Of a stretch of 64,000 bases of DNA, positions 11,512-20,708 are shown piece after piece. This DNA is from Andrena cerasifolii (Eukaryota; Arthropoda; Insecta; Hymenoptera; Andrenidae), in assembly GCF_050908995.1 (NCBI RefSeq), contig NC_135119.1, positions 19,869,001 through 19,933,000 on the forward strand, in the 5' to 3' direction. The position numbers and the translations under genes are program-made. How positions within the stretch are numbered: the stretch's first letter is position 1; each line of letters starts with the position of its first letter. The notes below the pieces were generated by a model that saw only the letters and a program-made list of their open reading frames with translations, searched no databases and was not told the DNA's origin.

Positions 11512-12897
11512 AGCTGGCGAAGCTACTGAGGGCACTACTGGCTTTAACAACTGGCGTGCGATTTTTTATACAAGCTGATAACACGGCTTCACATTCAAAG
11601 TGCTTCATCGGTGCATTTTATCCGCTCTACTTACTTATATTCTTGAAAAATATAACGCAAATTGTCAGACATTGCAACATTGCTACAATTTATACAAACC
11701 AAGTGATATGAGCCATGGCCGAGTAAATTATCTTGCAATTGTTGTGGAACGCTAAGGATACTGTAGATACTGGTGGAAGGTCGCAGACTTGCGGGTAAAA
11801 TGGTACTCGACTGCGGAAAAATTGTACAAATTCTTAGGCATCATAGTAGGAACTATAAAAATTTAAAGTATTTATTTTCTTTCTATAACCAAGTATAAAT
11901 CATTTGTTGAAAAATTTACTTAGAAGAATATTCCTGTAGCTGTTCCATTATGATCCATAATAAGCTTGCCCACACGCCAAAGTACTATTCCTCTAATTCT
12001 GAGTATTATTCCCAAAAATCTAAATACAATATAGAAATAATACACTAAAAAATCGTAAATGAAAATTTTGCACAAGTTCTAGCATTCTGTGTTGCCAGAA
12101 TTCGCTGATTGCACTTTTCTTTAAATAGAACCATACGACCTTTACTACATAAATGGATTCTTCGAAATACTATTAAACAGCGTAATATGTTTGTCTATGG
12201 TTATTTTTAAACTTTACATAAAACAACGATACTAGAATCACTTTATACAGTCGCGCAATAGATAATGTTTTATTGACTACAGTAAATTCACAAATTACAC
12301 CGTCCAACAACCATTTTGAAATGTAACATTCGATAGCCATTTCTTATAGATTTTTGTGCGTTGAAAACGAATCCGCAAACCGTTTGACGCCATCACCCTC
12401 AGTTTTCCAGAAATTTTGTTTTGAAAAAAATGCAAATTTTCAACTTTGAACATCTTTTGATTTCTAATAGTATTCGTTTGCTAGTTCCGTCAAATTAGTC
12501 TATGATCTCACGCGAATACAATGATATAAGTTATTATTGAATTAAGATCATTTAAATATGTTTAAACAACGATGGAAGGGAAATGGACAGCTGAAATGTA
12601 CCAATTATGACAGATATCTTTTTATATATTTAAAAAAATACGGGTATAGGAGAAAATCTGACCACTCTACGCGATGCGGCAGACATTTGTCCGTCGAAGA
12701 ACATCAACAAAAGTGATAAAACTTTCTTTTGTTTTCAATACAGAAGCGAAAGAGTTTGGCAAAACGTGCGACGCGGACAGTGGTACTCACGCGTGTCACG
12801 CGATTCTGTAACGCTGGGCGACAGTGGACGTGCCCTCCGCCAATTTTATATATATATAAAGTACGTTACATATGTATATGAATATATAACATACGTA
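11512..12897. other. Intergenic spacer between divergent genes B and F2
   Basis: 11512 to about 12297 is homologous to the 5' flank of esterase A and carries a possible TATA (GATAAAAT, minus strand, 11615-11622). About 12300-12530 resembles AT-rich dispersed repeat DNA (runs around AAATTTTGTTTTGAAAA). The rest up to the F2 promoter block has no recognisable content. Confidence 0.5.
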
Positions 12898-13016
12898 CTC
12901 GAACGTGATTGGCCGAATCATCGATGCGGAACGCGCAGTCAACCATGACCAGGGGTATATATACCCCCGATTTTTCAGGAGCTAGTCATTCCTGTCCTTG
13001 AATCAAGGGTGACAAC
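12898..13016 (+). promoter_or_regulatory. Conserved F-box promoter and leader (copy 2)
   Basis: Same block as in front of F1: inverted CCAAT box, palindromic TATA GGGGTATATATACCCC at 12952-12967, AGTCATT initiator-like site, CCTTGAATCAAGG leader palindrome and CAACATGG start context. Practically identical to copy 1 over ~119 bp, whereas sequence further upstream differs. Confidence 0.7.
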
Positions 13017-13499
13017 ATGGAGTTCTTCAGATCTTTCCTTCGCGTTATTGGATTACTGGAGCCTACCAAGGTGGATGTCATTTCTGAACTTCCACTAGAG
13101 GTGTCCCAGTTAATTCTGCGCAAGTTGGATCCTGAGTCTTTGTTGTGTGCAGCGCAAGTGTCACGAAAGTGGCTGGATGTTTGCAGATCTGACAAGTGTC
13201 TGAGGCGATCTGCAAGAAGCTACAATGGAGGCATCGAGAGGCAGATGAGAGAAGAGTTCCTGGGAGCAGACTCTCCAAAAGAGGCCAGGACTACGGAGCC
13301 ACAGAGGGTACGTGAGGTGAGCAGGGTGCGTGAGGTAAGAAGGATTCGTAAACCTAGGGTGCTACCAAGGAACCCACCACCTGTTAAGTTCGAGGCAGCG
13401 GTGGTTTTTGGGAGAGCTCAACCCCCTCGAAACCTGCTACAACGGAGTGTGGTAAGATCTTCTGTAGGTGTCAGAAGTACTAGATGTATTAGGGTTTAG
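13017..13499 (+). CDS. Small intronless F-box protein F2 (160 aa)
   Basis: Near-identical paralogue of F1, with few amino-acid changes, for example in the DKCLRR and YNGGIERQMREE segments and in KPRVLPRNPPPV. F-box at residues ~22-66, then a basic RVREV-repeat tail ending RCIRV. Skp1 binding would be expected from the F-box family; no separate substrate-binding domain is visible. Intronless, with stop TAG at 13497. The AATAAA found right after the stop in F1 is AATATA here, and the usable signal is in a duplicated copy of the gene end further on. Divergent from esterase B, convergent with C (stop codons ~420 bp apart). No named orthologue known to me. Confidence 0.87.
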   Translation: MEFFRSFLRVIGLLEPTKVDVISELPLEVSQLILRKLDPESLLCAAQVSRKWLDVCRSDKCLRRSARSYNGGIERQMREEFLGADSPKEARTTEPQRVREVSRVREVRRIRKPRVLPRNPPPVKFEAAVVFGRAQPPRNLLQRSVVRSSVGVRSTRCIRV

Positions 13500-13582
13500 T
13501 TTAATATACATGTATTTAGATAATATATAGAACTTCTGTAGGTGATAGAAATACTAGATATATTAGGGTTTAGTTTAATAAA
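13459..13582 (+). repeat. Tandem duplication of the F2 gene end, with shifted poly(A) signal
   Basis: The segment from CTTCTGTAGGTG through the stop and 3' flank (13459-13505) recurs 74 bp downstream (13533-13582). The first copy has AATATA where the second has AATAAA (13577-13582). The 3' UTR of F2 is therefore predicted to run through the second copy. Confidence 0.75.
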
Positions 13583-13599
13583 TTTATTTATCACTATTT

Positions 13600-13917
13600 G
13601 TATCTGTTATTAATTTTATCTAGGCGGCAAGTATAATAAAATAGAGTTTCCTTTGCTAAGCAAACTATGCTGCCTTGTAAAGGATGTAAGTGTAGATTTG
13701 ATCCACTTGAGTCTTAAGAAAGCTGGGAAATAGTTACGTAATTTATGTAATAATATAATATACATTTATTATACATTATACGTTCTTAGGCTTTAATACA
13801 ATAAACATTTACAGCCGATATTATACAGCTCGATGTTATTAAGAATGTGCTTTCCTCATATCGTGGTCAACTCCCAACTTCATCGTTTGACAAGATCTTA
13901 GATCGTATGATTCCTCA
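13600..13917. other. Convergent spacer F2 / esterase C
   Basis: 13600-13745 matches 5005-5150 downstream of F1, so the 3' flank was duplicated with the F-box gene. A minus-strand AATAAA (plus-strand TTTATT, 13765-13770) is a plausible poly(A) signal for esterase C, about 150 bp past its stop. Confidence 0.5.
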
Positions 13918-16900
13918 TTAGCACCCCAAGTCATATTGCGGTGTGTTCTGGTACCAAAATTGGATTCTCTCGCTACGAGACAGATCTTTCGATTTCACTG
14001 ATGTATTAGATCCATCTCCGATCTGAAGATATTTTTTGGATGTGCATGGTTCCCATTTGTCGTCCTTCGATGTTTCAGATGAATATGGTTTGCTAAACAT
14101 AGAATACATTAATTAGTCACACTTTCAATGAGAGAACTTGTAATCCCACTTTTTTGCAAGTCATAAGAAATATATATATAAAGTCCAACGAATGCCTCCG
14201 TTAAAAGCCAACCTAATCAACTCCATAAAATATAATATAGGGCAATTTGATAAAGTACGCACTAATTCTGTGCTGAAGTACTAAAATTGAGATACATATT
14301 CGCAGAAAGTGGAGTTGATCAGTTTGGGTTCAGGGAGGCTGAAAATGTAGTTCTCCTTCGTACCCAGTAGCTGAGAATGTGGCCCATGACTCAATTATGA
14401 AATTAACTATTATATAGTCCTTTTCAGTACGCTGAATGTTGTACTGTGGACCAATGACTTTCGAGGTCAACGGGAATATGTAAAATAGCTCGTCTCCGTG
14501 CGCCGCATCTTCTTTTCCATATTTACCACCTATACGTAACGCTTCGCTCAAAGCACCTCGATAATCAAAGTTGTAGTTGTACACTGGTTTCATCTTATTG
14601 TCAGGCTGCTGCACGTATTCTAGAAGCTGCCATTCTGGATACATGTACATAAAGTCTGTCATGAAGAGCATGTAATCATAGATAACCTGAAATTTGAAAG
14701 AAGTAGCAATTTTTAAACTGGTTGTGATGGTTGAGTAACAACTTGATGTAAGGTTGTATTTAACTACTGCGTACTTTGAGAACTATTTATATTCAAATCG
14801 AAATTATAATTTTTTAATTACTGTATATAGAACAAATGAATTCTACATTTTGCATATGATACTTACGAGGTCTTTGTCTTCCGGTAATTTTTCACCAAGG
14901 TAAAAGTTCTTCACTTTGATGGCCAGGGCTGTCACGTTCTCTTCTTTCAGTGGCAGATAATTCTGTAGCAGTTCTTTGATCACATCCACGGGTTTCTCCA
15001 CACATAGATTGTAGAAATTCTCGTCCTCCTTCATTTCTGGAAATTCGAGTGTTAGCTTAATTTACGATACGGAAGGATTACAATCGCTTCACCGAGATGT
15101 GCCAAGTTCTCATTTAAATTTAACAAAATTTATCACATAGAAAGTTTGGATAAAAATATTTTACCAAGTAAGCGAAATTCATTTATTAACTACGCTTTCT
15201 GCATGAAAATCTGCTCTCTTGAAAATTAATTAGTAGATGCTTCAACTCCATATTCTAATACCCCCCCCCCCAGGCACGCCACAATTTAAATTAAAGTTAC
15301 ATGTTGATTTAGTTATATGCATCGTACCCATGATAAAATTCGTAATCTGTAGAATTAAACCAATTACTGGTTTCCAAATTCCTCTCTATTACTTCCTGTA
15401 CCAAATTCCTGTATTTAAGAACTGAAACGTTCAGCAGAAGTACCTCTGGTCGATCGGCAATAGAGCAAGTATTAACTAACGAATTTTTGTTTCTTACTGA
15501 TTGCAAACCTTGTCCCCTCGTCCTTCACGTTTCCAGTTATCATTGGACAATTCTTCATCTTCCTCTCCCTTATTACGGTCGCTGGGCTGTCCGGTAAGAT
15601 GGAATCGTCGCCTTTGGAGTCCTGCGATGGCCTCCATTCGATCGACGCTGCTCTTTCTACTTCACTGAAAACGGACGATGATTGTTCGACTAATTTCCGA
15701 GCATCTACCTTTCGAAGACAATCGATCATCTTATGGGAATCGTCGGTGGGGCAGTTTAAGTGAGCCCCGAGTGACTTTGCTTTGTCGTAGTAAGATTTGT
15801 CGTCGGTGAACGCGTGTGGACAGAGGCCATTGCCACTCTGAGTGATGACTTGTTTAAACAAATCTGTAACAGTCAATGTATCATAGATTCTCCAATGTTA
15901 TCCACCTTTGATAGTTACCGATTTTATTGCCTCCTGTACATTAGGATATAAATAAAAAATATAGGAAAACTTGTTTTGATTTAGACCTTCGTTCTCAAGA
16001 TAGACGACTGTAAGATTAATGTAAAAATAAATATAGCACAGCTGCGAGAAAATAGGAAAATGTATATACGTTTGGACTTCTCTGAAAGTGTGTGCAAATG
16101 AGCGCAGTCAGCACCAGCGCCGTGGCCAAACAGAGTCACTTCTTTAGGATCTCCACCAAAGGCGTGAATGTTTTGCTGGACCCATTCAAGCGCCCGCCTC
16201 TGATCCTTCAAGCCGTAATTTCCATTCGCCGCTGAGTCGCCAGTACTGAGGAATCCAAGGGATCCTAGTCGGTAGTTCAATGTGACGAGCACGACGTCCA
16301 TGTCAAGCATGAATCCTGGCCCTGTTAAAACTTCGCTGGCATTTGACACTAGGAATGCCCCCGTGTGTAGATAAACCAAGACGGGCATCAGTTCTTTCGG
16401 CTTGGTCTGCAGCAAACAGGATCGTATAAACAATGATTTACATAACAGTGTAATACTTTGCGACTATAATCGTGCGTGTGCCATGCGTTTGATATCACAT
16501 GAGCTGTAGAGCAGACACTGAGTACGAAAACTCTAATATTTAGGAAATCTAGAAATAATTTTTTTATATTTACGTCTGGGGTGTACACGTTCAGGTAAAG
16601 ACAGTCCTCGCTACCCTTTACATGCCCACCATGATTCTGTAAACATTCGTTGCCATCTTTATCTGCCTCGAGACTATGCCCCCAGGGCCTCTTCGGAGTC
16701 GGACTTTTGAATCTGCGAAAGGTAGAGAATACTGTATTGAAGATATCTTTTGGGCGCTAGCTCCTTTGAGTGCCTTTTCCACAGATGCTGAACGTGAAAA
16801 ATAGGGGTGTATATAAAGCAGAACGTAATTCAATTTTCTATGTGATATAGTTCACTGAGAGTAAGATTGTACATATTATTCATTTGTGAAGTATTTACTC

Positions 16901-17311
16901 CCGAGTGAATCGAATGAGGATGATAGTGACCATCTTTTCAAATTACTCGGATAGTGTTGCACGGGAATAAGTAAGGGTGACAGTCGCTGAAGTCGTTAAT
17001 TGTTCTGCTTCATCGAAGAATACAGAAAAGGAATAGTATAAGCACGTTTTCGAAGAGAAAGAATAACATTTCCTTCAATTTTCAGTGTAAGGGATAACTT
17101 ACAAAAAAGAATTTCAAACAAGTGCGAACACAAACCTGAGTTCACCAACCGGCGGTTCTGCGTAAGGTACTCCTTTGAACGCTACAAACTCGCGACCCTT
17201 CCTTGACGTCATTTTCACACCACTCACTTTACCTTCGTGTGTTTCTACACACTTGGCAATACAGCTTTCGAAGCACGCTGCTGCCAGAACTAGAAGAATG
17301 AGGTACTTCAT
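13918..17311 (-). CDS. Carboxylesterase-like protein C, catalytic Ser replaced by Gly (561 aa)
   Basis: Carboxyl/cholinesterase-family fold. Coding exons (minus): 17311-17136, 16712-16574, 16406-16070, 15863-15498, 15036-14867, 14686-14364, 14092-13918. The total is 1686 nt; intron positions and phases equal those of B. The ATG at 17311 starts a signal peptide (MKYLILLVLAAACFESCIA). Motifs: GVPYAEPPVGELRF, EDCLYLN, acid in KDEG (Glu333), His459 in AHGDE. The nucleophile elbow reads GHGAG (codon GGC at 16119-16121, residue 201) where A and B have GQSAG, and the oxyanion motif reads HTGAF instead of HGGAF. All splice sites and the frame are intact, so this is not simple decay: it is more likely a non-catalytic binding or sequestering protein. 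A TATATAAG motif (17400-17407) fits a core promoter. Divergent from F3. Confidence 0.92.
15261..15271. repeat. Poly-C tract in esterase C intron 4
   Basis: Eleven consecutive C in the intron between coding exons 4 and 5 of esterase C; a homopolymer prone to length change. Confidence 0.8.
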
Positions 17312-17399
17312 CGTGGACTTCTGGTGCTACGAATAATACGACAGTAGCTGGTCCGTTCCTTTGAACTGTTAAAGGTACTTTTGATCTACTTGCGTGTCA

Positions 17400-17407
17400 C
17401 TTATATA
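17400..17407 (-). promoter_or_regulatory. TATA box of esterase C
   Basis: TATATAAG on the minus strand, about 90 bp upstream of the ATG at 17311, placing transcription start near 17370 with a leader of about 60 nt. Confidence 0.5.
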
Positions 17408-18384
17408 CTGAAAAGCTCACGGCAAAACAGAGCTGTTTAGCTTTCACGTGATAAAAACGGGATATCTCGTCATTTGAAGGGGTTTAAAAAATGGAAATTA
17501 TATGTTACTGCGATGATAAAGTGTGATAATTATGCTTCTTCTCATGTATATTTCTACTTCCGTCACTTTCCTTTTTCTTGCCTCTTGGGTAATGGCCATT
17601 GAATAATGCAGTGTACGGAACACTAGAGTTACGTGAAAGAACGTTACAAAGAATTATTATTTCCCGTTGTCGGATTTGGTATTAATGCGAAGGTTTTTTC
17701 AGAAGGTTTTTTAACAGGATTTGGTATCAAGACGAAAGTAGACACATTAATTACTCCAATATGAAAAAAGAATTACCACGTTTTCAATTTAGAAGCTCTC
17801 TTAAGAAGTTTCTCTTTGTTTGCTTCCAAGCGGAAAATATTTCAAAATCGATACGTGGATGAAATATGCGTACGTACACAGCATTACCTACTTAAATTAA
17901 GAGGAGTCCCCTTTTCTTTAATCAATTAAATAATTTATTCCCTGGCTTCTCAGAAGAGCAGTGTAGTAGTAGTAGTAGTAGTGATAGGATGTGAAATACT
18001 CTGTAGTTACTGATAGTGAAACTTTCTTAAGATTTATGGCACACTTTCATTATCTCATGATAACATAAGTGCCAAGTGAAATTGAAACGGAAACGTTTAG
18101 CGTACACCGTATCGGAAGAATTAGCATTAAAAAAAAAACAGAGTACTACTACGTTCACTACTTGTCATAAACTATCTTTCAGTCTATCAATTATGTGCAT
18201 CGTCCCTCGGACAAAACCCAACACAATTTCCTTTTAATATCAAACACTGACTTAAAAGTACGCGACGTTGCCCGGGTAGAACTTTGATTCTCACACAGCG
18301 ACAAGGGGGTGAAATAAGCGGGAAGGGTGGAATGACCAGATTTCATGATAGCCCAGATGTTCCGCAGCAAAAGGTCCAGATCGT

Positions 18385-18515
18385 TAAAAAAAAACGGGAT
18401 AAAAAGTATCCTATATGTTGTTTCTGGTCCTAGACTACGTGTATACGGAATTTCAGAAAGATCAATTGCGTAGTTGCGACGTGATTGAGTAACAATATGG
18501 TGACAAAAATCATGA
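18385..18515 (+). repeat. Dispersed repeat fragment (retroelement-3'-end-like)
   Basis: The text ACGGGATAAAAAGTATCCTA, followed by GGTCCTAGACTAC, a GTATACGGAATTTCAGAAAG stretch and GACGTGATTGAGTAACAA, resembles a widespread insect interspersed repeat that often lies at retrotransposon 3' ends. Assignment is from memory of the pattern; class not certain. Confidence 0.4.
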
Positions 18516-18774
18516 GAAACTTAGATAAAACACTGCCTCTTAATATTACTCTAGACATAACGAAATTAGTAAAATTTACTTGGAATACATATTTAAGAAT
18601 ATCACTGCCGCACTAAAGGTTTATTACATAATAATTGTATGTGAGGAGATTTATGTACTACAAATAATTAATATATAAACAATGAATGAAATACAATAAT
18701 ACTATGTACCGAAGTACGTATATACGTGAATATGTAGGTACAGGTATACTGATATATATTTTTATATACTTGTC

Positions 18775-18893
18775 CTCGAATGTGATTGGTCGAATCATCG
18801 ATGCGGAACGCGCAGTCAACCATGTCCAGGGGTATATATACCCCCGATTTTTCGGGAGCTAGTCATTCCTGTCCTTGAATCAAGGGTGACAAC
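18775..18893 (+). promoter_or_regulatory. Conserved F-box promoter and leader (copy 3)
   Basis: Third copy of the block: TGATTGG inverted CCAAT box, palindrome GGGGTATATATACCCC at 18829-18844, initiator-like AGTCATT, leader palindrome CCTTGAATCAAGG and CAACATGG. It stays nearly identical to copies 1 and 2 although the F3 tail has diverged, so the block appears constrained or homogenised by gene conversion. Confidence 0.7.
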
Positions 18894-19376
18894 ATGGAGT
18901 TCTTCAGATCTTTCCTTCGCGTTATTGGATTACTGGAGCCTACCAAGGTGGATGTCATTTCTGAACTTCCACTAGAGGTATCCCAGTTAATTCTACGCAA
19001 GTTGGATCCTGAGTCTTTGTTGTGTGCAGCGCAAGTGTCACGAAAGTGGCTGGATGTTTGCAGATCTGACCAGCGCCTAAGGCGATCTGCAAGAAGCTAC
19101 AATGGAGACATCGAGAGGCAGATGAGGGAAGACTTCCTGGGAGCAGACTCTCCAAAAGAGGCCAGGACTACGGAGCCACAGAGGGTGCGTGAGGTAATCA
19201 GGGTGCGTCAGGTAAGGAGGGTGCGTAATCCAACGGTGCTACCAGGAAATGTACCACTTGTGAGGTTTGAAGCAGCTGTTACTTTTGGAAGAGTTCAACC
19301 CCCTCGAATTCTTCCGAAACGGTCTAAGGTAAAACCCCCTACAGGTGTAAGAACTAGTAGATGTATTAGAGTGTAA
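18894..19376 (+). CDS. Small intronless F-box protein F3 (160 aa, diverged tail)
   Basis: Third paralogue. The first ~95 residues, including the F-box (~22-66), are nearly identical to F1/F2. From about residue 99 the tail diverges strongly (VIRVRQVRRVRNPTVLPGN, later KVKPPTGVRTSRCIRV) but keeps exactly the same length, basic character and the terminal RCIRV. Constant length with changed sequence indicates an expressed, constrained protein rather than decay. Intronless; stop TAA at 19374, AATAAA at 19380-19385. Divergent from esterase C; the next gene downstream is bves. The F-box predicts Skp1 binding in an SCF complex; the target is unknown. Confidence 0.86.
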   Translation: MEFFRSFLRVIGLLEPTKVDVISELPLEVSQLILRKLDPESLLCAAQVSRKWLDVCRSDQRLRRSARSYNGDIERQMREDFLGADSPKEARTTEPQRVREVIRVRQVRRVRNPTVLPGNVPLVRFEAAVTFGRVQPPRILPKRSKVKPPTGVRTSRCIRV

Positions 19377-19385
19377 TTTAATAAA

Positions 19386-20708
19386 TTTTATTTTGACATA
19401 CTTGCGCTTGCAAGCGTATTTAAATTAATATTTGTAGTATATAAGTAGTTAATTTCGGTAAATATAATAGTTGAATATAAAGTAGTATTTACGTAATTCT
19501 TAGAAGTGTTCGCGCTTCTGCGACATATTTATTTTTAAGTGTAGCTAATGTTGGACCTACAGGGTGTACCCCATACAAATGTATGCCTTTTTCAGGATCA
19601 GTTCTCACTAAACTAGTAAGAACAGTTTATATATGCATATGTCAGATAATTCTTAGTTTTGCGGTTATATAAGCATTTCTATATTCCGTAAAACTCCGGC
19701 CCGAAATGTCCCTTAATGGGCAACGGGCGTGTTCCTCCGTTGGCTTATATACCTTGTATATTTTCATTCGTATCCTTCCCTTATCGCCTTTAAAAAAACA
19801 AAGGCGAAATGCCAATCGATATATCAATCCGCGGAAACACAGATGAGCTTCGTTAAATGTCATTTTAATAGGCGTTTCGAACTCATGTTTTACGAAATAT
19901 AAAAATCCTATGACTGCAAAAACTGATCATTATTGAACAAACGCGTATACCAACTTTTTTACTATTTTGGAGAGTAGAACCAACCCTGAACAAATTTTGC
20001 ACTTATTTATAAACGTATATTACAACATATTTCAACAACAAAAATTACCGTAATTCAAACTAATGATCAAGAATTTAAATAAAATGTTGTTAATGGTTGC
20101 TTTCGACACATATTGTTAGCACCTTTGCAAAACGACTACCGTCATTCCGTGTCACTTCCAAGAAAAGTTCCTCATTTCCATAATTGCCCCTTCTTCCTAT
20201 TTACATTTCATATTTCATATTTCCTATTGCATTACAAACTACTTTTGCCCTCTATTGCTTTTGGACTGCACTTTGTGGTTATTATTCCTGTCAACAACAA
20301 ACGTACCATTACCTCCTCGCAGGCCACCACTGTAAATCCCGTTCTGTGACTAAATTTATGAAACTATTATGCTAATATACTTTTACGAAACGACATATCC
20401 ATCGATAATACATTCCTATCGTTGTTTCAATCAAAATTACCGACACGACCCTATCTTTTCTGCAATTGATACTACACCCCCTGATAACATCACTTGGCTT
20501 GGTTCTACACCACCAACATGGAAGATGATCGATCGTAAGGGGTTGGCGCAGGCGCTGCAAAGCCGAGCATACACCGCGCCCCTGCTTAGAGACGAGAATA
20601 CTGGCAAATTTGACCAAAACAAACCAGTGAGCATGGACACAAAGTAGCTTCCAGGAAGCTGTTAACTATTTCCCCTCTGCACCAGCCATCGATAGTGATC
20701 TAGTCAAC
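19386..20708. other. Spacer between F3 and bves, including probable bves 5' UTR
   Basis: No recognised gene. Short open frames at 20113-20647 have no domain. The last ~200 bp probably form the bves leader: they contain two very short upstream ORFs (ATG at about 20518, 5 codons; ATG at 20633, 4 codons) before the main ATG at 20709. Confidence 0.5.

Larger units (their letters stand above)
17312..18774. other. Intergenic spacer between divergent genes C and F3
   Basis: Contains the esterase C core promoter (TATATAAG at 17400-17407 on the minus strand), a short GTA trinucleotide microsatellite at about 17963-17983, and a dispersed-repeat segment at 18385-18515. No coding exon recognised. Confidence 0.5.

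Noticed and set aside
11512..11550. N-terminal extension of esterase B (and of A at 2593-2631)
   Set aside because: The first codon of that stretch is TTG and an in-frame stop precedes it; the ATG at 11511 (2592 in A) gives a proper signal peptide.
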